Position numbers and translations under genes: made by a program. From contig CBDCUW010000003.1 in assembly GCA_965222745.1 (NCBI GenBank), forward strand, positions 2,480,001 to 2,544,000: a DNA stretch of 64,000 bases. The letters are read 5' to 3'. This DNA comes from CBDCUW01 sp965222745 (lineage in GTDB: Bacteria; Planctomycetota; Planctomycetia; Pirellulales; Pirellulaceae). Shown in pieces: positions 44,408 through 53,763 of this stretch (positions are counted from its first letter, which is position 1; each line of letters starts with the position of its first letter). The notes beneath the pieces are model-generated. The model saw only the letters and a list, made by a program, of their open reading frames with translations. It was not told the origin of the DNA and ran no database searches.

Positions 44408-45217
44408 CTACGACCACTGCTCGATTTCTTTCCCCAGCCAATCGAACAGCCGCTGGTTGTAGGGCCGGTAGAGTTCTTGCAGCCGTTGTCTCAGCACAGG
44501 GTCCATGGCGTCGACCGTGTAAGCCCGCACGTGAGATACGCAGGGAGTCAGGCTTAGCCGCGGCAGCTCCAGGAAATCAAGCAAACCTCGCAACATCGAA
44601 TTGGCATCTTGAATCCAACGTTCCATCACCACCACGTGAATTTGATCGCGAGAATAGTATTGCGTCAGATGCTCCAGCTGATCGATGTAAAATCCTCGCC
44701 CAATCATGCCATACCATTTTCGTTTGGGGCGTTGCATTTCGGCGTCGATGTTGTCTTCGAAGCGATCTCCCGGCAACCACCAATCCCAATTCACCGATTC
44801 GGGCATGTCTTGGGTGTAGTGGTTGAATTGGCTGAAAGCACGATCCACCGGATTGCGCAGCGAGATGATCAGACGCGCGTCGGGATAGTGCTGGTGCATC
44901 CGGGCGTGTGCATCTTTGGCACACAGATAGTTGGGGGTGGCATCCAGGCTTGCCCGCGTCGGATCTTGGAAATGCGACCGATACCAATCGAGTCCGCGTG
45001 ACCAGAAGTTGTCAAAAAAATTCATCTCCTTGATCTCTTTCTGATCTTCGGGACGAATCGCGCTGGCAACGTCCGGATGACTGGCCAGGCGATAAAAAAG
45101 CGTCGAAGTACCGCCCTTCTGGACACCGGCGATGAAGATAGGGTCGCGACGTGCCAAATTCTTGCCTCCGCGGTTTGGGCCAATCGATACCGAATTTTCC
45201 GGGATGTGAAAAGTCAC
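44408..45217 (-). CDS. PAPS-dependent sulfotransferase (heparan N-sulfotransferase-like)
   Basis: A 269-residue protein. The 5'-phosphosulfate loop is FIAGVQKGGTSTLFYRL, and the 3'-phosphate-binding segment LIISLRNPVDRAFSQFNHYT, with the Arg and Ser in RNPVDRAFS. The ligands and length fit the Sulfotransfer_1/NDST group. The enzyme would transfer sulfate from PAPS to a carbohydrate, which is noteworthy next to several sulfatases in the window. No signal or membrane segment is present, so it acts in the cytoplasm on nucleotide- or lipid-linked sugars. It is divergent from the redoxin-monooxygenase gene, sharing a 120-bp promoter region. Confidence 0.85.
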   Translation of the reverse strand: MTFHIPENSVSIGPNRGGKNLARRDPIFIAGVQKGGTSTLFYRLASHPDVASAIRPEDQKEIKEMNFFDNFWSRGLDWYRSHFQDPTRASLDATPNYLCAKDAHARMHQHYPDARLIISLRNPVDRAFSQFNHYTQDMPESVNWDWWLPGDRFEDNIDAEMQRPKRKWYGMIGRGFYIDQLEHLTQYYSRDQIHVVVMERWIQDANSMLRGLLDFLELPRLSLTPCVSHVRAYTVDAMDPVLRQRLQELYRPYNQRLFDWLGKEIEQWS

Positions 45218-45339
45218 CGCAATTGGGGTAAATTGGGATCGTACGAAGCGGGCTGGGTTTGCCGGTTGTCGATCGGCGACGATGCCCCGGAAACACTCTT
45301 GACGTTTTGCTCCCGCTATCGAAAGTTGGACGACTTCGG

Positions 45340-47352
45340 ATGCTCATGACTGGCACACGCGCTTTTTCCCGCAACATACTCGCTGCCCTGCTGTTGTTGT
45401 CTGTCGGAGTTCAGGCGGCGCACTGCCAAACCCCCGTGAGCACCGAAAGAGTTTCCAGTCTTTCCCTGCCGACGTGCGATGGTTCGACCGTTGCTTTGCT
45501 GCGTGATGATGTCGATGTCAAGTTGCACGTCCTTTGCTTTTTGGGCACCGAGTGTCCGCTAGCGCGAATCTACGGACCTCGCTTGCAACGCATGTCTGAC
45601 CAGTACGAGTCGCGCGGTGTTCGGTTTGTCGGCGTCAACAGTAACATTCAAGACTCGATGGACGATTTGCGCGGTTATGTGAAGGACCATTCGATTCGGT
45701 TTCCGATCGCCAAGGACTACGATCGTGCGGCAGCACTCGCTTGCAGTGCCAGCCGGACTCCGGAAGTTCTGGTGATCGACCGGGGCGGAAGCGTCCAATA
45801 TCGCGGCCGCATCGACGACCAATACCAGCCGGGCATTGCACGTTCCGAAGCGACCCAGCACGATCTGCGCGATGCGATCGACCAACTGCTGGCAGGAAAG
45901 AAAGTCGCCCGGCCGAAAACCGAAGCGGTCGGCTGCCTGATCGCACTGCCGCGAGAAACAACAGGCGACGTCGGCGATGTCACCTTCTGCGACCAGGTTG
46001 TTCGAGTCTTGCAGGAGCATTGTGTGGAATGTCATCGCGAAGGCGAAATTGGCCCTTTTGCACTGGACGAATATGACGAAGTGGTCGGTTGGGCAGACAT
46101 GTCGTTGGAAGTCATCCAGCAGGGCCGCATGCCGCCTTGGCACGCCGATCCGAATCATGGCCAGTTTGCCAACGCGCGACACATGCCCGACAGCGCGAAG
46201 CAAATTCTTCGCCAGTGGGTAGCGGCAGGAACGCCCTACGGCAGCGCCGAGGATCTTCCGCAGAAGAAAGAGTTTGTCCAAGGATGGAACTTGCCGGAAA
46301 AACCGCACGCGGTCTTTTCGATGGCCGACCAACCGTTTCAAGTTCCGGCCGACGGCACGGTCGAATATCAATATTTCGTTATTGATCCGGGGTTCGAAAA
46401 GGACACCTGGATTCGCGCCGCCGAGGTGATTCCTGGAAACCGGGCCGTGGTTCATCACTGCATCGCTTTCACACGTCCGCCCGACGGATCCGATTTTCGC
46501 GATATCGGAATGCTTGCCGGATATGTGCCGGGCCAGCGATCATCCAGTTTGCCGGAAGGATACGCGCGACTTGTACGGGCCGGATCGAAAATCGTCTTTC
46601 AGATGCACTACACGCCGACCGGAAAACCGGAAAGCGATATCACTCGGATCGGGCTCGTTTACGCAGACCCTGGCGACGTCACTCACGAGGTCTTTGCGAT
46701 CGGCGGTATCGAGCAGGAGTTCGAAATTCCGCCGCATGCCAAACGTCACGAAGTCAGTGGTGACGTGGGTTGGTTTCCCAAGAACGGATTTCTGTTGTCC
46801 ATCGCGCCGCACATGCACGTCCGCGGTAGATCTTTCCAGCTGTTTGCCGAAACGGATCGCGGCCGAGAAACGTTGCTGAGCGTTCCTCAATACGATTTCA
46901 ATTGGCAACACAACTATGAGCTTGTCCAGCCGATCGAATTAGCCTCCATCCGCTCGCTGGAATTCACCGCTACTTTCGACAATTCGGCCGACAACCCAAC
47001 CAATCCCGATCCGTCAGAGTACGTGACTTGGGGAGATCAGACCTGGCAAGAAATGGCGGTGACGTTTCTGGCTGTCGCCCAGCCAATCAAGAAGAAATCC
47101 CAGGTGAAACAGATTCGGCTACCGAACCAGCGGGATCGGGATCGCCACAACGAGTTACGGCGCAAAGCGGAGGCGTTTGCCGACGATTACATCGCGCGTT
47201 TCGACAAGAACAAGGATGGTCGCGTGATGGCCCACGAACTTCCCAGGTCGGTGCAAAGGTACGCCTACATCGATCACAATTTCGATGGCCATATCAGCCG
47301 CGACGAATTGATCGGAGAAGCATACTGGCGGATGGACAATGAATCCCAGTAA
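45340..47352 (+). CDS. Redoxin - cytochrome - copper monooxygenase-like - EF-hand fusion protein
   Basis: A 670-residue exported protein. The ATG at 45340 (or 45346) opens a signal peptide (NILAALLLLSVGVQAAHC). A redoxin domain follows (LHVLCFLGTECPLARIYGP, where a TxxC-type site is kept as TEC). A cytochrome-like domain has one CxxCH (EHCVECHREGEIGPF) and PPWHAD. The central part has the histidine pattern of copper type II, ascorbate-dependent monooxygenases (VVHHCIAFTRP; FQMHYTP; PHMHVRGRSF). The C-terminus has two EF-hands (DKNKDGRVMAHE and DHNFDGHISRDE). Fusions of this kind are known from planctomycetes; the substrate is unknown. It is a secreted metal- and haem-dependent oxidase candidate. 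Confidence 0.8.
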   Translation: MLMTGTRAFSRNILAALLLLSVGVQAAHCQTPVSTERVSSLSLPTCDGSTVALLRDDVDVKLHVLCFLGTECPLARIYGPRLQRMSDQYESRGVRFVGVNSNIQDSMDDLRGYVKDHSIRFPIAKDYDRAAALACSASRTPEVLVIDRGGSVQYRGRIDDQYQPGIARSEATQHDLRDAIDQLLAGKKVARPKTEAVGCLIALPRETTGDVGDVTFCDQVVRVLQEHCVECHREGEIGPFALDEYDEVVGWADMSLEVIQQGRMPPWHADPNHGQFANARHMPDSAKQILRQWVAAGTPYGSAEDLPQKKEFVQGWNLPEKPHAVFSMADQPFQVPADGTVEYQYFVIDPGFEKDTWIRAAEVIPGNRAVVHHCIAFTRPPDGSDFRDIGMLAGYVPGQRSSSLPEGYARLVRAGSKIVFQMHYTPTGKPESDITRIGLVYADPGDVTHEVFAIGGIEQEFEIPPHAKRHEVSGDVGWFPKNGFLLSIAPHMHVRGRSFQLFAETDRGRETLLSVPQYDFNWQHNYELVQPIELASIRSLEFTATFDNSADNPTNPDPSEYVTWGDQTWQEMAVTFLAVAQPIKKKSQVKQIRLPNQRDRDRHNELRRKAEAFADDYIARFDKNKDGRVMAHELPRSVQRYAYIDHNFDGHISRDELIGEAYWRMDNESQ

Positions 47353-47382
47353 GGGGCGAAACAGACATTCGTCTCCCAGTAG

Positions 47383-47493
47383 GCCGACTTGTCCCAAGTC
47401 GGCAAGCCAGTACCGTCGGCGACTTTTCCAAAATCGCTTCGCGCAGCCAGGAGCAGAGAACTGGCCGACCTCGCCGACTTGTCCCAGGTCGCC
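47383..47493. repeat. Composite A-B-C-A palindrome cluster
   Basis: In order: an A hairpin at 47383-47403 (stem GCCGACTTG, loop TCC), a decayed B (near 47418-47438), a decayed C (near 47446-47466) and a second A at 47473-47493 with one mismatch. It lies between the end of the redoxin fusion gene and the MMPL gene. It has the same module order as the cluster near 54,600. Confidence 0.8.
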
Positions 47494-47553
47494 CCACATG
47501 AACCCTGATGCGTGATCTCTTGGCCGTTTCCTCTGTGATCGATTGTTGCTTCT

Positions 47554-49839
47554 GTGTTTGACCGCTTTGGATTGTTGGCCGATTGGATCATCGACCACCG
47601 TTGGGTGACCTTCATTCTGCTGGTCAGTTTCACCGCGTTGATGGCGATCGGTCACGTCGATCCCTACCTGGTGTTGCCGGAGCCACAGGTTCAGCAGGCC
47701 CAACCGGCCACCGAATCGACGGTCGAATCGGACGAGCCGGAAAGCCGTCCGCCACCGAACGTCGATCCGGTTCGCGTCGAGGAGGGCCACGTGATTGTCG
47801 TTGCGCGAAGCGAGAACTTTTTTACACCGACTGGTGCGGACGCGATCCGCGCGGCAGTCACAGCGCTCGAATCGCTTGATCACGTCGATGGCATCTTGTG
47901 GATGGACCGGGCGCCGATGCTGAACATCTTCGGATTGCCCGAGCCGATTTTGCCGCGCCGCAATGCTTCGCCGGCGCGGTTCGAGGCGGCCAAACAACGA
48001 GCGCTGCAGCACCCGCTTGTCGGCGGACAACTCCTTTCGCCCGACGCCAAAACAATTTTGCTGATGGTCGACATCGACTTTTTGTATGTCACCAAGGACG
48101 AAGATTGCATGGATGTGCTGCGCGACACAGCCACTGCGGCGGCGGCAAAGTTTCCCGGTGCCGACATTTCCTTTCAGGTGACCGGCAACGTTCCGATCAA
48201 CATCAGCAGCGCCCACAGCAACCGGTCCAACGAACTGAAGTATCAGGCAATCGGTTATTCCATCGCACTACTGATTGCGTTCTTTTTGTTTCGCGGTTTG
48301 TCGTCAGTGGTGATCGTCGCGATGGCCCCTGCTTTCGGAGTTTTCTGGACGTTGGGGATGCTGCACTACCTGCAATTCGACGACAATCCTTTCAACTCAG
48401 TGATCGTTCCGGTCCTGTTGTGCATGGTCGGTTTCACCGATGGCGTGCACATGATGGTGCAAATCCGCCGGCATCGGGCTGCAGGGTTGCCGGCCACCGA
48501 CGCTGCGCGCCGGTCGATTCGCGAAGTCGGTTTGGCATGTTGGCTGACCTCGCTGACCACCGCCATCGGATTCGGATCGCTGGTCATGGCCCGGCACGAA
48601 GTGGTACGCGAATTCGGTTACTGTTGCGTGATCGGCGTGCTGCTGACGTTCCTGTCGGTGATCACGATCATTCCGCTGGCATGCTCCAGTCCGTTGGGGC
48701 GACGAGTCCACTGGGGCTTTGGGCGCAATCTGGTGGACAAGAACCTGGAACGGATCGCGGGCGTGATCGATTTTGTGCTCGCTCGCGCCGTTCCGATCGG
48801 TTGGATCGCGATCGCCGCAACGGGTGTTTTGGCGCTGTTGACGTTGCAACTTCGGCCCGATGAACGATTGACTAGCAGCCTTACCAAGAGCAGCGAACCG
48901 GCCGCCGCACTGGCTCACATCGACAAGGCATTCGGAGGAATGGAAACCGCCCGAATCGAAATCGGCTGGAACCGCTCGGTCCCATCCGACGCCGGTGAAA
49001 TCGCGACGGTGACCCGCGAGGTCGATGCCCTGCTGCGCAGCGAACCGCTGATCGGCCATCCGCTGTCGATCCACAGCTTATTGAAAGCCCTTCCAGGTGA
49101 AGGCGATCCGTCCACCAGAATGTCGTTGCTGGAACTGCTTCCACCGCCGCTGAAGCGAGCTTACTACACGCCAGAAAACCGCCAAGCGAAGGTGACATTC
49201 CGCCTGCAAGATATCGGCATCGCCCAGTACGGTCCGGTGTTCGAGCGGATTGAAAAGCAACTGCTACTGATCGGCAAGAACCATCCCAATTTCACGCTCC
49301 AATTGAATGGCGGCGCCGTATGGCGATGGCGAAATCTGTATCAGATCGTTATCGATCTGGCGAAGAGCCTGGGAACGGCCAGTTTGATCATTTTTGGCGT
49401 GCTGACCCTCGTCTATCGCTCGATTCGGCTGGGATTGATTTCGATCATCCCGAATATCTTTCCGCTGGCCGCGACCGGTTTCTTGTTGCTTGTCGTCGGA
49501 CAGCATTTGGAAATTGTCAGCGTTTGCGCCTTTACCGTCTGCCTAGGGATCGCCGTGGACGACACGATTCACTTTCTGACGCGGTACCAAGAAGAAACAG
49601 CCCAGACATCCGACCGCAAACTAGCGATTCGAAACGCGTTTGTCGGAGTCGGCACGGCACTAATCATGACGACCATCGTGCTGGTGATCGGGTTTTCGAC
49701 GGCGCTGCTAAGCGACGCCCGCGATCACCGAATTTTCGCCATGATGGGAATCCTAACGATCGGCAGCGCGCTGTTCGCCGACTTGCTCTTTCTGCCCGCA
49801 CTGCTGCTGCGGTATGCACCAGGGAAGAATTCGACGTAG
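47554..49839 (+). CDS. MMPL/RND-superfamily transporter
   Basis: A 761-residue membrane protein starting at a GTG. It has the two-repeat RND layout: TM1 (WVTFILLVSFTALMAIG), a large periplasmic loop, then five helices (LKYQAIGYSIALLIAFFLFR, VVIVAMAPAFGVFWTLGML, VPVLLCMVGFTDGVHMM); the second half repeats this from about residue 410 (VPIGWIAIAATGVLALLTL; SLGTASLIIFGVLTLVY; VCLGIAVDDTIHFLTRYQEE; TTIVLVIGFSTALL). The GFTDGVH and GIAVDDTIHF segments carry the proton-relay acids. MMPL proteins export lipids, hopanoids or small molecules by proton motive force. It converges on the sulfatase-DUF1080 gene. Confidence 0.85.
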   Translation: MFDRFGLLADWIIDHRWVTFILLVSFTALMAIGHVDPYLVLPEPQVQQAQPATESTVESDEPESRPPPNVDPVRVEEGHVIVVARSENFFTPTGADAIRAAVTALESLDHVDGILWMDRAPMLNIFGLPEPILPRRNASPARFEAAKQRALQHPLVGGQLLSPDAKTILLMVDIDFLYVTKDEDCMDVLRDTATAAAAKFPGADISFQVTGNVPINISSAHSNRSNELKYQAIGYSIALLIAFFLFRGLSSVVIVAMAPAFGVFWTLGMLHYLQFDDNPFNSVIVPVLLCMVGFTDGVHMMVQIRRHRAAGLPATDAARRSIREVGLACWLTSLTTAIGFGSLVMARHEVVREFGYCCVIGVLLTFLSVITIIPLACSSPLGRRVHWGFGRNLVDKNLERIAGVIDFVLARAVPIGWIAIAATGVLALLTLQLRPDERLTSSLTKSSEPAAALAHIDKAFGGMETARIEIGWNRSVPSDAGEIATVTREVDALLRSEPLIGHPLSIHSLLKALPGEGDPSTRMSLLELLPPPLKRAYYTPENRQAKVTFRLQDIGIAQYGPVFERIEKQLLLIGKNHPNFTLQLNGGAVWRWRNLYQIVIDLAKSLGTASLIIFGVLTLVYRSIRLGLISIIPNIFPLAATGFLLLVVGQHLEIVSVCAFTVCLGIAVDDTIHFLTRYQEETAQTSDRKLAIRNAFVGVGTALIMTTIVLVIGFSTALLSDARDHRIFAMMGILTIGSALFADLLFLPALLLRYAPGKNST

Positions 49840-49868
49840 AAGCTCTCCCTTTCTCTCCCACTCTCCCA

Positions 49869-49938
49869 CTCTCCCCCACTCCCTTTCTCCCACTCTCCCC
49901 CACTTGAACGAGAGTGGGAGAGAGGGAGTGGGGGAGAG
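49869..49938. terminator. 28-bp inverted repeat between convergent genes (bidirectional terminator candidate)
   Basis: Arms at 49869-49896 and 49911-49938 match at 27 of 28 positions around a 14-base loop. They consist almost wholly of C/T on one arm and G/A on the other, arranged as CTCTCCCCCACTCCC and similar. The structure lies between the converging MMPL and sulfatase genes. There is no T-run after it, so it may work by structure alone. Confidence 0.65.
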
Positions 49939-49983
49939 AGGAAGCAATAGCAAAGAGACTTCACAACTGCGGGTCTTTCTTCT

Positions 49984-51987
49984 TCAAAGCTCTTTCACTC
50001 GTAGGTTGCGAAATTCGACTCGGCTGTTGTGGCCTAGCAGACCGAGGTGCCCCTTTTTTCGGGCGATTCCCGGATGCTTTTCTAAATCGAAAACAGGTCC
50101 CTCGGCCAGTTGGTCCAAGTCGACATCAAGAACCATCACATCGTTGACGATCACGGTGACGCGGCTGCCAACGCAACGAACCTGTTGTTCGTTCCACTGC
50201 CCGGCGGGGCGAAGTGCGCCGCGGCGCGCCGCGGCGATGTCGTACAAAGAACCATGGTACTGCGTTGGCTTGAGTTCCTTTTCGTAGCCGCGGTTGTCCA
50301 GAATCTGCAATTCCATGCCTTGATAGGCCGGCTTGGTATCGACCAGGGGACAGCGGATGGCGATACCGTTGTTGGCACCTTTGCTCAATCGAAACTCAAA
50401 TCGAAAACTAAAGTCATCGTATTGTTTGTCGGTAAACAGGTAACCGCCACCGTCGGCCGGACAAACCAACATTCCCGATTCCACTCGATAACCACCCCGA
50501 TCGGCGCGGCGAAGCTGCCAGCCATCCAGGTTCTTTCCGTTGAAAATCGACTGATAACCACCCTGATCGTCCAAGTTGGCCTGGCGACTGCTGGTCGAAT
50601 CGGCTTGTCCCGGCAACGGCAAACGATGACGGGCTAGCCAGGGGTCCTTTGTCTCTTCCAACCACTTGGTCAATCGATTGGACAGCCGTGCACGAGTCTC
50701 CTGCATCGACGGTTCATTTGCCAGGTTGATGACTTCGTCGGGATCTTGCTGCAAGTCGTACAATTCCACTTGATCGCGAAACAAATATTTTTGAACGCTT
50801 CGACGGCCGATCGTCGGATCGCCCAAACGCACCGTTTCGGTCCAGGTGGCTCGGCTAAGCGTGTCGATCGGCAACGGATACTCGCTGCGCCAATCGACGT
50901 TCCAAATCAGTTTGAAACGTCGATCGCGGTAGGTTCGCATCGGGTAATACATCGTCACTTCATGGCAAACGTGACTCAGGTAGACCGCGTCCCAGCCGTC
51001 GGGTTCCGGGTCTCCCAGGATCGGCAAAAAGCTCCGCCCGTGAAGCGGATACGGCGGACCGTCGGTTTGGCTCCAGTCAAGAATCGTTGGTGTGATGTCG
51101 GCAAGAGTGACCAGCGCGCGATTGGTGGTGCCTTTGCCGATTCCACCCGGATGCCGCACGATCATCGGCACTTGAATTCCCGGTTCGTAGTGATTTCCCA
51201 TCGCTCCTGGTTCGGATGAACCGTGATCGCTGGTGAAGATCACTAGTGTCTCCTTCTCTTTGCCCGTTTCTTTCAAGACCTTCATGACCAGGCCGATGCC
51301 GTGATCCAACTGGCTGATCTGCTGATAGTAGCCGGCCAAACCTTCGCGCACCTCCGGCCGATCGGGCAAGTAGTCTGGCACGATCACTTCGGTCGGGTCG
51401 TAATCTTGCAGCGGTACGGCGTCGTCTTTTCGTATCACGCCCCAACCGGGCCGCTCCCGCGACGTGGGATGAGGATCGCTGTAGCCAATCGTCAGAAAAA
51501 ACGGTTCCTCTCCAGCCTGTTGAATGAACTCTCTGGACGCCTCCGCAAGCTTGCGAACGTCTCGACCATTGACGTTGGATTGGAACGTGAACGGGTACGA
51601 CTCCGGATGCGTCGTGTGCTGCTTTCCCAACAGCGCCGTGTGATAACCACGCTGGGAAAGCAGTGCAAAAAGAGTTTTGACTTTGGGTGACAGCCGATAA
51701 GTGTGGATGCCGTGACCGTGTCCGTATTGGCCGTTGCTGTGAGTCTGGAGGCCGCTGTAGATCACCGCGCGGCTGGGGCCGCAGGATGCCGTGGTAGCGA
51801 AGGCATCCAGAAACCGAACACCTTCTCTGGCCAACCGATCGATGTTCGGCGTCTTGATCACGTTGTTGCCGTAACAGCCGCAATCCTCCTTGTTCTGATT
51901 GTCGGATATCAGCAGAACAACATTACGGCCCGCGTCGCCCGACTGGCAAACACCAACCACCAATAACAGAAAAACCCACCACCTCAT
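49984..51987 (-). CDS. Sulfatase with a C-terminal DUF1080 domain
   Basis: A 667-residue protein from the ATG at 51987, which is preceded by GAGAGGA about seven bases upstream and starts a signal peptide (WWVFLLLVVGVCQSGDA). The sulfatase part has NVVLLISDNQNKEDCGCYG, the canonical formylglycine site CGPSR in ATTASCGPSRAVIYSG, GKQHTTH and FTSDHGSSEPG. From about residue 480 a DUF1080 domain follows (YQSIFNGKNLDGWQL, NNGIAIRCPLVD, GQWNEQQVRCVG). The fusion suggests a secreted enzyme that desulfates a polysaccharide while a second module binds or cleaves the sugar chain. It begins 41 bp after the DUF5009 gene on the same strand. Confidence 0.9.
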   Translation of the reverse strand: MRWWVFLLLVVGVCQSGDAGRNVVLLISDNQNKEDCGCYGNNVIKTPNIDRLAREGVRFLDAFATTASCGPSRAVIYSGLQTHSNGQYGHGHGIHTYRLSPKVKTLFALLSQRGYHTALLGKQHTTHPESYPFTFQSNVNGRDVRKLAEASREFIQQAGEEPFFLTIGYSDPHPTSRERPGWGVIRKDDAVPLQDYDPTEVIVPDYLPDRPEVREGLAGYYQQISQLDHGIGLVMKVLKETGKEKETLVIFTSDHGSSEPGAMGNHYEPGIQVPMIVRHPGGIGKGTTNRALVTLADITPTILDWSQTDGPPYPLHGRSFLPILGDPEPDGWDAVYLSHVCHEVTMYYPMRTYRDRRFKLIWNVDWRSEYPLPIDTLSRATWTETVRLGDPTIGRRSVQKYLFRDQVELYDLQQDPDEVINLANEPSMQETRARLSNRLTKWLEETKDPWLARHRLPLPGQADSTSSRQANLDDQGGYQSIFNGKNLDGWQLRRADRGGYRVESGMLVCPADGGGYLFTDKQYDDFSFRFEFRLSKGANNGIAIRCPLVDTKPAYQGMELQILDNRGYEKELKPTQYHGSLYDIAAARRGALRPAGQWNEQQVRCVGSRVTVIVNDVMVLDVDLDQLAEGPVFDLEKHPGIARKKGHLGLLGHNSRVEFRNLRVKEL

Positions 51988-52028
51988 CGGCAAATCCTCT
52001 CCCATTTTTCTCTCTCGCGAAGCTCGTT

Positions 52029-53303
52029 TCACACGCGGAAGAATATTTTGCTGCGATACAAGTACAGGCAGGCTAGCCAAAGGACCGCGAAGATACAAAC
52101 GGCCTCGACCGTCGGCCCGTAGCTACCGCTGAAAATCTCGTCACCCAAGTAAACTTCCCAACGGCCGGCAATCCACGGCTTGAACGACTGGGACATCAGA
52201 TAAATTGCCAGCGAATTGGTACCGACAACCACCAACGGGAAAGTCCAGAATTTCCATCCCTTCACATCGATCACGAAATACAGCGCCGCCAAAATCCAAA
52301 GCACCCAGGCTCCGCTGTACAGAGTCCAAGCGGGCGTCCAGATCTTTTTGACGATCGGGCAGACCGTATAACTGGCGATGATCGCCAACGTCATGCACAG
52401 CAGTCCACCGATCAACAGGTTGCGAACTTTTTCACCATCCGATCTGTCACTCCGCAGCAACGTGCCGGCCAACACACCCAGCAGCATCGTGACCATCGAC
52501 GGCACAAAGTTCAGCGTCGCGTAGCCCGCCGCGTGAACCTGCACCGGTTCCTGCCGATGCCAGAAATTCAACAGAATCGTATCGGCCTGCGCCGCCGCGT
52601 TGGTATGGATCGCAAAGTGTTTCGCAATTGACTGGGGAACCGACAGCGGCTCGATGCTTTCCAACGATTTCTGTGGCAAGGTTTCAGAAACCGGATACTG
52701 CACCAACCAACCCCAGTAGCCGACAAGAATCGCCACCGCCACACCGATCTGCAGTTTCGCGCTGCGGCCAAGCAGCAGAAAGACAAAGAAGTAACCAAGC
52801 CCGATTTGGGCCAACACGTTGGTTAGCAATCGGTTCGAGGGCAATCCGGAATACCGCGTCGCCAGAAAAACGCCCAACAACACCAGCACGATCGATCGAA
52901 CCAACGCGTGGGCGACGAGTTTGCTTTGGGAATCACCTCGCCGGCGGCGGCTGGCGTACGAATAGGGCATCGCCACGCCCACCATGAACATGAACGCCGG
53001 TTGGATCAAATCCCAGTAAGAACAACCCACTCCATAAAACTGGCTGTTCCATTCGGGGTGGCGGTTGTGAAAGCTGAGAAACTGCCAAATCTGTCCGGCG
53101 GTCGAGTCGACTTCGACGTCCGGACCGTATCCCAAACTTGCCGCTGTCTTGGCCAAGGCGAATCCATTGATCGCCAGGGTGCACATGATCAATCCGCGAA
53201 AGGTATCCAGCGAAAGCAGACGCTTGGAGGCACCGGTATCACGTGGAAGTTGATTTTCTGCTGTTGAGGTCGGGGAGTTGTCCATCCATCTATTTTGCAC
53301 CAT
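52029..53303 (-). CDS. DUF5009/heparan-alpha-glucosaminide N-acetyltransferase-like membrane protein
   Basis: A 424-residue protein with about ten membrane helices. The opening LLSLDTFRGLIMCTLAINGF and DLIQPAFMFMVGVAMPYSYA are the signature of the DUF1624/DUF5009 (YeiB/HGSNAT-like) acyltransferases, which use acetyl-CoA on one side of the membrane to acetylate sugars on the other. TM segments include VLVLLGVFLATRY, LAQIGLGYFFVFLLLG and TNSLAIYLMSQ. The start at 53303 lies inside a repeat-rich stretch (CACTAATG); the Met at 53285 is as likely. Together with the sulfatase 41 bp downstream it may form a glycan-modifying pair. Confidence 0.8.
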   Translation of the reverse strand: MVQNRWMDNSPTSTAENQLPRDTGASKRLLSLDTFRGLIMCTLAINGFALAKTAASLGYGPDVEVDSTAGQIWQFLSFHNRHPEWNSQFYGVGCSYWDLIQPAFMFMVGVAMPYSYASRRRRGDSQSKLVAHALVRSIVLVLLGVFLATRYSGLPSNRLLTNVLAQIGLGYFFVFLLLGRSAKLQIGVAVAILVGYWGWLVQYPVSETLPQKSLESIEPLSVPQSIAKHFAIHTNAAAQADTILLNFWHRQEPVQVHAAGYATLNFVPSMVTMLLGVLAGTLLRSDRSDGEKVRNLLIGGLLCMTLAIIASYTVCPIVKKIWTPAWTLYSGAWVLWILAALYFVIDVKGWKFWTFPLVVVGTNSLAIYLMSQSFKPWIAGRWEVYLGDEIFSGSYGPTVEAVCIFAVLWLACLYLYRSKIFFRV

Positions 53304-53763
53304 TAGTGTTTATCAGTGTCAATTAGTGTTCTCGTAGCTCTGCATTTTTGAAACACTAATCCACACTAATGATGCGTATGACAATTGATCGATTCGCCGT
53401 TCGTTTGCCGACGTCTGACTTGATCGCAATCTTGACATTGCTGTCGCGATCTGTTGCCGGGGGAGGAAAGGAGGCGGGGGTGATCCTGCCCCCTTTTTGG
53501 TCATGAGTATGGCGGCTTTGCCGCCATGCTCACGGGGAACGGGAAGCGAGTTGCCCAGCGCCGTTGAACCCAGGGCAGCGGTAATGCTCGTTAGACTCGC
53601 AAAACCTCGCCCTGGGCTAGGCTAGGCTAAGCAAATGGCTGCACCTTCGGTGCGAAACAGGCGAGACCGTCCCACACTTCACAAACAACCCGATGGTCGG
53701 CGACTTCTCCGAAGTCGCTATGGTCTGATTGCCAAGAAGCCGCATTCTGCAAACCATTCGGCG
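53304..53763. other. Repeat-rich intergenic region
   Basis: About 460 bp without a gene. From left to right it has ATTAGTGT/ACACTAAT motifs in opposite orientations (53,305-53,370), a G5-C5 hairpin followed by TTTTT (53,476-53,498), a palindrome GAGTATGGCGG-CTTT-GCCGCCATGCTC in spirit (53,505-53,531), the 88-bp dispersed repeat at 53,569, and a B palindrome (53,699-53,718) just past the PEP-CTERM stop. Confidence 0.5.
53569..53656. repeat. Dispersed CCCAGGGC-type repeat, copy 1
   Basis: Begins CCCAGGGCAGCGGTA, continues with TGCTCG, CTCGCAAAACCTCGCCCTGG and ends GCACCTTCGGTGCG. The CCCAGGGC and GCCCTGGG ends form a stem, followed by a small hairpin GCACC-TTC-GGTGC. A second copy is at 60,550. 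Here a TAGGC is repeated after the first stem. Confidence 0.8.

Noticed and set aside
53471..53498. Rho-independent terminator (GGGGG...CCCCC then TTTTT)
   Set aside because: There is no plus-strand gene upstream for it to end. It is more likely part of the repeat-rich intergenic sequence.
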